From an uncultured Actinomycetes bacterium (GTDB taxonomy: Bacteria > Actinomycetota > Actinomycetes > Nanopelagicales > Nanopelagicaceae): a stretch of 11,436 nt of DNA. The position numbers and the translations under genes are program-made. The stretch lies in contig CAITKS010000088.1 of the NCBI GenBank assembly GCA_903893085.1, positions 1 to 11,436 on the forward strand. Reading direction: 5' to 3'. The notes under the pieces were generated by a model that was given only the letters and a program-made list of their open reading frames with translations, was not told where the DNA came from and ran no database searches. Numbering within the stretch: the stretch's first letter is position 1; every line of letters begins with the position of its first letter. Shown here in pieces: positions 6,684 through 11,436 of the stretch.

Positions 6684-7745
6684 ATGTGGCGTCGGGAGAA
6701 GAGTATAAATAGCGAGGAAAGGCGTGAACTTCCTATGCTCTTGCTCAATACCCTCAATCAACTCGATGGCGCGAGCCTGATTATCGCCCCTGGCGAGATC
6801 GCGTTATTTGCTAATTCTGAGGCAGAAAACCTGGGCATATTGCGTGATGGGCGAATTCAAAGTGAAGAGCTACTTGCATCAATTCGTGTTGTTCGCCGCA
6901 CAAATGTGAAACAAACTGGAACGATTGAAATTGCTCGCGGACCAATCGGTGAAGGCAAACGTGAAATAACTGTAAATGTAATTCCACTTTCTGAAGGTGA
7001 ACTTGTTCTAGTTTTGTTACGTGATGAAAGTGAAGCACAACGCGTACATGAAGTTCGCCGTGATTTCGTTGCCAATATTTCACACGAATTAAAAACGCCA
7101 ATCGGTGCTCTTTCGCTATTGAGCGAAGCAGTCTTGGAAGCTAAAGATGATTCGGTTGCAGTTACAAAGTTCGCTTCCCGTATGCAGATCGAAGCAAAAC
7201 GTCTTACCGATCTGGTTCAAGAGATTATTCAATTATCTCGCGTTCAAGATTCTGATCCTTTGCATGAAGCAGAAATTTTGCTGGCCTCAGACTTGATTAA
7301 GGAAGCGCTCGATCAATGCCGCACCACTGCTGATTCACGAAAAATAAATTTGTTCTTCCAGGAATCAGAAGATGCATATATTCAAGGTGACCATGATCAG
7401 CTGACAATGGCTATCAATAATCTCATCGAAAACGCGGTTAACTACTCTCCACCAGGGACGAAAGTATCCGTGAGCACATCTAATGAAAATGGCATCATTT
7501 CTATCGCAGTTTCAGATCAAGGAATCGGTATTCCCGAGGCTGAAGTAGAAAGAATTTTTGAACGCTTTTATCGCGTAGATCCCGCACGTTCTCGCGAAAC
7601 CGGCGGCACAGGACTAGGGCTTTCAATCGTAAAGCACGTCGTTACAAAACATGGTGGAGAAATTTCCGTCTGGAGTTCTGAAAACGTAGGAAGCACTTTC
7701 ACTGTCCGACTACCCATCCATGCATCACTTGAGGATCACAAATGA
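6684..7745 (+). CDS. Sensor histidine kinase, PhoR/SenX3 type, without transmembrane segments
   Basis: This cytoplasmic histidine kinase (353 residues from this ATG) is the partner of the response regulator that follows. A PAS-like sensor region covers about residues 18-120 and is followed by the HisKA motif RRDFVANISHELKTP with phospho-acceptor H134. The ATPase domain has an N-box NNLIENAVNY (N245-Y254), G1 DQGIGI (278-283), F-box FERFYRVDPARS and G2 GGTGLGL (307-313). It aligns with mycobacterial SenX3 from the PAS region onward but lacks the two N-terminal membrane helices. An in-frame stop at 6639-6641 rules out a longer N-terminus. Possible starts are GTG 6657, ATG 6684 and ATG 6735; 6684 is chosen for the -10 box 7 nt upstream, while 6735 has a distant AAAGG. 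It overlaps the regulator as ATGA. Product is sure, start is not. Confidence 0.88.
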   Translation: MWRREKSINSEERRELPMLLLNTLNQLDGASLIIAPGEIALFANSEAENLGILRDGRIQSEELLASIRVVRRTNVKQTGTIEIARGPIGEGKREITVNVIPLSEGELVLVLLRDESEAQRVHEVRRDFVANISHELKTPIGALSLLSEAVLEAKDDSVAVTKFASRMQIEAKRLTDLVQEIIQLSRVQDSDPLHEAEILLASDLIKEALDQCRTTADSRKINLFFQESEDAYIQGDHDQLTMAINNLIENAVNYSPPGTKVSVSTSNENGIISIAVSDQGIGIPEAEVERIFERFYRVDPARSRETGGTGLGLSIVKHVVTKHGGEISVWSSENVGSTFTVRLPIHASLEDHK

Positions 7746-8428
7746 CCAAGGTACTTATTGTCGAAGATGAAATCTCTTTCTCTGATGCACTTGCCTACTT
7801 GCTCAAGAAAGAGAGCTACGACGTTGAAGTAGCGATTAATGGCAAGGAAGCAATTGATATTTTCAATTCATTCTCACCTGATTTGATCCTGCTCGATTTA
7901 ATGATTCCTGAGGTTTCCGGCACAGAAGTTTGCCGCGTAATCCGCACAACTTCGCAAGTGCCAATCATTATGTTGACTGCAAAAGATTCTGAAATCGACA
8001 AAGTGGTCGGTTTGGAACTTGGCGCAGATGATTACGTAACCAAGCCTTATTCTTCACGCGAATTACTTGCCCGCATCAAAGCAGTACTTCGTCGAAATAA
8101 TGGTGATCAATCTAATTATGATGAAAACCAAGAGCTTGCTGCCGGTCCAATTCGTATGGATTTAGATAAGCACCACGTCACTGTTAATTCAGTACCAGTG
8201 ACTTTCCCACTGAAAGAGTTTGAGCTCCTTGAGTATTTAATGCGCAACAGTGGTCGCGTACTTACTCGTAGCCAGTTGATCGATCGTGTTTGGGGAAATG
8301 ATTACTTCGGCGATACCAAGACTCTGGATGTTCATATCAAGCGCCTTCGTGCAAAAGTTGAAGCGGATCCCGCAAACCCAACAATCATCCACACGATTCG
8401 TGGACTCGGCTATAAATTAGAGATTTAA
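7742..8428 (+). CDS. OmpR-family response regulator, PhoP/RegX3 type
   Basis: This 228-residue regulator has a receiver domain (about 1-120) and a winged-helix DNA-binding domain (about 132-228). The receiver has the acidic pocket E8/D9, phosphorylation site D52 (LLDLMIP), switch T79 (IMLTAKD) and K101 (VTKPYSSRELL). The output domain shows FPLKEFELLEYLM, the recognition segment around TKTLDVHIKRLRAKVE, and the wing IIHTIRGLGYKLEI. The ATG overlaps the kinase stop (ATGA), so the pair is translationally coupled. Because it sits beside phoU-pst and two Pho-box arrays, it is very probably the PhoP/RegX3 orthologue that activates them. Its stop overlaps the convergent oxidase gene by 4 nt. Confidence 0.93.
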   Translation: MTKVLIVEDEISFSDALAYLLKKESYDVEVAINGKEAIDIFNSFSPDLILLDLMIPEVSGTEVCRVIRTTSQVPIIMLTAKDSEIDKVVGLELGADDYVTKPYSSRELLARIKAVLRRNNGDQSNYDENQELAAGPIRMDLDKHHVTVNSVPVTFPLKEFELLEYLMRNSGRVLTRSQLIDRVWGNDYFGDTKTLDVHIKRLRAKVEADPANPTIIHTIRGLGYKLEI

Positions 8429-9657
8429 CGCCCCAGCAAGTTATTTGTCATAGCATTACCAAATTTATTCTTTGGATCAATCTCTTTTACTAAGTTCCCA
8501 AATTTCTCCATCATCGGCATAACCGAGCGTATGTATTCAGGGGTAGCCGAATAAACCTTTCCCATATGTGGGCGATACTTAAACGGTGCTAACACCGCTT
8601 CAACCACCTTTACAAACTCGTACACAGCGTCGACTTTCTTCCAAGTGAAGTGAATACCTATTGAATCGCGCTGAAAATGTGGACTCATCCATAATTCATC
8701 GGCGGCGATTGCGCGTATTTCAGTGACCCACAAGATTTCATTTATTTGCGGTGCGATTTTTTCAAGAGCTGCAATTGCAGCAGGTGCATCTTTGCGAGCA
8801 ACAAAGAACTCACTTTGAATCTCATCACCAGCACTTGGCGTAAATTCCATTTTAAAATGCGGCAATCGCAGATGCCATGGACCGCTTAGCGCCATCTGTT
8901 CGGTGCAAGGTTCTGGATTTAATCCTGGCAAAGGATGGCGATTAGATGTTGCTGGATAGGCTTCAAATAATCCATCGGGTGCAACGGAACCGCTGCGAAA
9001 CTTTGCCCAAACTTCTCCTCCACCAGCTGCGGCCCAGGTAGTGAAGTAACTAACGCTGTACGCCAGTGACATGATTTCATCAAGGTTTGCTGCATAAGTC
9101 TCGCGCGACATCCCCCGGTAAACCGTCTGTGAGATCGAAAACGTTGGCTCAATTGCTAATTCAATACGCGTTGCGATTCCCGTTAATCCAAGTCCAACAA
9201 CATAACCTTCAAAATTTTCATCTCCCTTACTAATTTTTTTCAGAGAGCCATCTGGAAGTACGAGTTCGAGACTGCGAACTGCTGTGGCTAAATTTCCATT
9301 TCCAACGCCAGAGCCGTGCGTTGCAGTTGCGATTGCACCAGCAACAGAGATGTGAGGAAGCGAAGCCATATTGTGCAGAGCCCAACCACGTTCTTCGAGA
9401 GCGACAGCTAGTTCACCATATTTAATTCCGGCTGAAACGGTGACAGTCTGCTTTTCTTTATTGATCACTAAATCGTGTGGCAAATTTTCGAAGGTAACCG
9501 AAATGGCGTCAGTATCGGCAATTGCATTAAAGCAATGGGCGCTGCCACGAGCACGTACTTTGGGATTATTTGCGATTACCTCCGAAAATTCTGCAACAGT
9601 AGAAGGTGCAAGCGTTTGGGAATCTGAAAAAGTTACAGTGCCAGACCAGTTCTTCAT
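8425..9657 (-). CDS. FAD-dependent alditol oxidase (AldO/xylitol oxidase family)
   Basis: This 410-residue flavoprotein of the vanillyl-alcohol oxidase fold closely resembles Streptomyces alditol oxidase in length and motif order. GSAHCFN holds H41, equivalent to the His covalently bound to FAD. NMASLPHISVAG has S99, and THGSGVGNG (113-121) lies in the FAD-binding domain. The active-site set known from AldO is conserved: E313 and R315 (TEIRAIAADELW), H336 and T338 (IHFTW), and K367 (RPHMGKVYS). AldO oxidises the terminal hydroxyl of polyols such as xylitol and sorbitol to aldoses, reducing O2 to H2O2; an L-gulonolactone-type lactone oxidase is the alternative but less similar. No signal peptide is seen. 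Its ATG shares one base with the uppP TAA stop (TAATG), so translation is likely coupled. It converges on the response regulator with a 4-nt overlap. Confidence 0.88.
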   Translation of the reverse strand: MKNWSGTVTFSDSQTLAPSTVAEFSEVIANNPKVRARGSAHCFNAIADTDAISVTFENLPHDLVINKEKQTVTVSAGIKYGELAVALEERGWALHNMASLPHISVAGAIATATHGSGVGNGNLATAVRSLELVLPDGSLKKISKGDENFEGYVVGLGLTGIATRIELAIEPTFSISQTVYRGMSRETYAANLDEIMSLAYSVSYFTTWAAAGGGEVWAKFRSGSVAPDGLFEAYPATSNRHPLPGLNPEPCTEQMALSGPWHLRLPHFKMEFTPSAGDEIQSEFFVARKDAPAAIAALEKIAPQINEILWVTEIRAIAADELWMSPHFQRDSIGIHFTWKKVDAVYEFVKVVEAVLAPFKYRPHMGKVYSATPEYIRSVMPMMEKFGNLVKEIDPKNKFGNAMTNNLLGR

Positions 9658-10487
9658 TAGGAGATCATTCCAGTAGAAAGGGCGATTAGCAGCAGAGTTC
9701 CTAGGCCAATTCGGTAGGCGATAAATGGTGCAAAGCTCTTAGTGGTTACATATTTGAGAATCCATGCGATGACGGCATATCCAATTACGAAGGCGATAAC
9801 CGTTGCAACCAAGGTTTCGGAAAGTGAAAAGACTTGCGTTGCAGAGGTATCACTGATTGCGCCCTTGAGCTCATATAAACCACTTCCGAATACTGCTGGC
9901 AGCGCTAAAAGAAATGAATAGCGCAGAGCGGCTTCGCGGCTGTAACCAAGAAAGCGTCCCATCGCAATCGTTGCACCAGAGCGCGATACACCTGGGATCA
10001 GGGCAAGTGATTGTGCCAAGCCATACATAATTCCATGAGCGGGCGTTAATTGATTTAGCTGACGTTCAACTTTTCCATACCTATCGGCAATTCCTAGAAC
10101 GATGCCGAAAACAATTAAGACGGTTGCAATCAACCAAAGAGAACGGAAATTATCTCGGATTAAATCTTGTCCAAGATAGCCCAAGATAACAATTGGAAGG
10201 GTTCCTACAAAAATCAACCAACCCATGCGAGCATCGCGTACCTCATCGCCCACCAACGTCCGGCGTGAAATCTGATTCATCCAAGCCAGAGCTATACGCA
10301 AAATATCTTTTCTGAAATAAATCAGAACGGCTAGCTCGGTTCCGATTTGAGTGATGGCGGTAAAGGTTGCACCTGGATCTTGATTGGTTCCAAATAATTC
10401 ACCAGCGATGCGAATATGAGCGCTGGATGAGATCGGGATAAATTCTGTTAAGCCTTGCAATACGCCTAGAAAGATTGCTTCCAGCAT
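9657..10487 (-). CDS. uppP: Undecaprenyl-diphosphatase UppP (BacA)
   Basis: This integral membrane phosphatase recycles undecaprenyl diphosphate to the monophosphate carrier for peptidoglycan and other wall polymers; the family confers bacitracin resistance. The chosen ATG (10485-10487) gives 276 residues starting MLEAIFLG, as usual for the family, with AGAGGA about 4 nt upstream. An in-frame ATG at 10506-10508 would add seven charged residues. The active-site motifs are the (E/Q)xxxE-type QGLTE followed by FIPISSSAH near the N-terminus, and PGVSRSGATI mid-protein. The first motif has Ala where Gly is most common (SSSGH). Several hydrophobic helices span the rest. It is co-transcribed with the oxidase gene and divergent from the MMPL gene. 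Confidence 0.93.
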   Translation of the reverse strand: MLEAIFLGVLQGLTEFIPISSSAHIRIAGELFGTNQDPGATFTAITQIGTELAVLIYFRKDILRIALAWMNQISRRTLVGDEVRDARMGWLIFVGTLPIVILGYLGQDLIRDNFRSLWLIATVLIVFGIVLGIADRYGKVERQLNQLTPAHGIMYGLAQSLALIPGVSRSGATIAMGRFLGYSREAALRYSFLLALPAVFGSGLYELKGAISDTSATQVFSLSETLVATVIAFVIGYAVIAWILKYVTTKSFAPFIAYRIGLGTLLLIALSTGMIS

Positions 10488-10538
10488 TAATTCCTCTTTC
10501 TCGGCCATCTGCCCTGCAATAGTGAAAAGAATAGCGAA

Positions 10539-10544
10539 TACACT
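10539..10544 (+). promoter_or_regulatory. Putative -10 box (TACACT) of the MMPL gene, leaderless
   Basis: TACACT fits TANNNT and is separated by exactly 6 nt from the ATG at 10551. No Shine-Dalgarno precedes that ATG. The arrangement repeats that seen at phoU and the acetyltransferase. No good -35 is apparent. On the other strand a TATTCT hexamer (10528-10533) could serve uppP, but this is weaker. Confidence 0.4.
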
Positions 10545-10550
10545 GCAAAC

Positions 10551-11436
10551 ATGCTCGCACGCGTGACTAATTTTGCAGTGAGAGCCAGAATATTTGTATT
10601 ACTGACATGGATAGTCGTCGCCTCGGCTGGAGCCTTCAGTACTCAAGATTTAAATTCACGGTTAACGACTTCTTTATCGGTTCCGGGCAGTGAGTCGTCT
10701 AAAGCTGAAAGTATTTTAAATCAGGGTTTTGGAGAGAATTCTGAGTCACTGTTAACGATCACTTACCGTTTTGGCACGATTCCCAAATCAGAAATTGAAG
10801 CCCTAAAGACGAAAATCGAATCGGCAATTGCGCAAGTGCCACAACTTTCTATCGTTCAACAAAGAGCTATCGCAGGTACCTTATTTACAATAATTTCCAG
10901 TGATAAAGATCTGACATCAGCATCAGAATATGTAGATCCGCTCAGAGATTCGCTACAAGGCATCGGCCTAAGCAAAGCTTTAGTTACGGGCCCTCCAGCT
11001 ATTTATAGAGATGTAAAGCCGTTATTAGCCCAAGACTTACAGCACGGCCAAGCGATCGCAGTTTTCTCGGCGCTGGTTTTATTGGTCTTAGTACTTGGCT
11101 TCTCTTTGGCAATATTTCTCCCACTAATTCTGGCGGTCTCATCAATTGCGGCAACTTTGGGTGTACTGGATTTGTTGTCACACCGCTTCTTAATGGTTCT
11201 CTACATACCAAGTGTTGTTGAATTAATTGGCTTTGGCCTTGCCGTTGATTACAGCCTTCTGATCCTGCACCGCTTTAGATCTGAGCGAAAACTCAAACCA
11301 CAAGCTTCGAATTCAGATCTGATATCGCTGACGATGCAAACAGCGGGTCGAACGATTCTGATATCGGCGTTAACAATTGCTTTGGCTTTATCTACTCTGC
11401 TACTTGTACCCGTTCCATTTATTCGCTCACTTGGGA
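10551..11436 (+). CDS. MMPL/RND-family membrane transporter (5' part, runs off window)
   Basis: An open frame of 295 codons starts at ATG 10551 and has no stop before the window ends. The N-terminus has a short cationic stretch and a first helix (about residues 13-29, IFVLLTWIVVASAGAF). An extracytoplasmic domain follows, containing LSVPGSESSKAESILNQGFG, the usual MMPL opening. A helix cluster begins near residue 168 (AIAVFSALVLLVLVLGFSLAIF). The segment GFGLAVDYSLLILHRFRSE (227-245) matches the conserved G-x-DY-x(n)-R signature of MMPL transporters, with the Asp-Tyr pair thought to carry protons. The periplasmic loop before the second helix is short. Members export lipids or other hydrophobic compounds using proton flow; the cargo here is unknown. 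The gene is divergent from uppP across 63 nt. Confidence 0.87.
   Translation, partial: MLARVTNFAVRARIFVLLTWIVVASAGAFSTQDLNSRLTTSLSVPGSESSKAESILNQGFGENSESLLTITYRFGTIPKSEIEALKTKIESAIAQVPQLSIVQQRAIAGTLFTIISSDKDLTSASEYVDPLRDSLQGIGLSKALVTGPPAIYRDVKPLLAQDLQHGQAIAVFSALVLLVLVLGFSLAIFLPLILAVSSIAATLGVLDLLSHRFLMVLYIPSVVELIGFGLAVDYSLLILHRFRSERKLKPQASNSDLISLTMQTAGRTILISALTIALALSTLLLVPVPFIRSLG

Noticed and set aside
6704..6709. TATAAA as the kinase -10 box
   Set aside because: It is possible and would suit ATG 6735, but it is some 50 nt from the Pho box and TAGGCT at 6671 has better geometry. Kept only as an alternative.
10660..10756. GGTTAAC and GTTAAC hexamers early in the MMPL gene resembling Pho half-sites
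   Set aside because: They lie within coding sequence, are not spaced at 10-12 nt, and have no partner repeats.
1..11436. CRISPR arrays, insertion sequences, tRNA/rRNA genes, riboswitches, phage or defence genes
   Set aside because: No regularly spaced identical repeats, transposase motifs, structured RNA or defence domains were seen. The window is almost fully occupied by recognisable housekeeping and phosphate-regulon genes.

Overview
The window looks like a chromosomal segment of a streamlined, moderately low-GC actinobacterium. The protein set points there: a SenX3/RegX3-type two-component pair, a streptomycete-type alditol oxidase, an actinobacterial MMPL transporter and GTTCACC-type Pho boxes. 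Very short intergenic gaps, ATGA start/stop overlaps and several apparently leaderless promoters would fit a free-living freshwater lineage such as Nanopelagicales (acI). That placement is inference; no rRNA or marker gene is present to fix it.

Layout. (1) Positions 1-1248 (+) hold the 3' part of a fold-type I Orn/Lys/Arg decarboxylase. It overlaps by 14 nt a convergent SSAT-like N-acetyltransferase (1235-1711, -). (2) Positions 1733-6605 (-) are a complete phosphate-uptake locus in the order phoU-pstC-pstA-pstB-pstS, closed by a 12-bp-stem terminator. phoU, pstC, pstA and pstB are packed with 1-nt spacing or 4-nt ATGA overlaps. pstS follows after a 118-bp gap that contains its own Pho-box-like repeats. 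(3) Positions 6684-8428 (+) hold a divergent histidine kinase and OmpR-family response regulator (PhoR/PhoP, SenX3/RegX3 type). They share with phoU an intergenic region carrying a perfect 11-nt-spaced GTTCACC direct repeat. (4) Positions 8425-10487 (-) hold a coupled pair, undecaprenyl-diphosphatase uppP followed by an alditol oxidase. (5) Positions 10551-11436 (+) hold the 5' part of an MMPL/RND-family transporter that runs off the window.

How the genes fit together. PstS captures phosphate outside the cell, PstC and PstA form the channel and PstB hydrolyses ATP. PhoU links transporter state to the kinase, and the response regulator is expected to bind the two Pho-box regions, inducing the whole module when phosphate is scarce. 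The kinase has no transmembrane segment, which suggests that sensing depends entirely on contact with PhoU and the Pst complex. The flanking genes (polyamine-type metabolism, lipid-carrier recycling, polyol oxidation, MMPL export) have no evident link to phosphate.

I did not find a wholly new type of system. The more unusual points are the reversed pst gene order with a private Pho box for pstS, the soluble SenX3-like kinase, the PstS without a lipobox, and the recurring TANNNT-6/7 nt-ATG leaderless promoter pattern.
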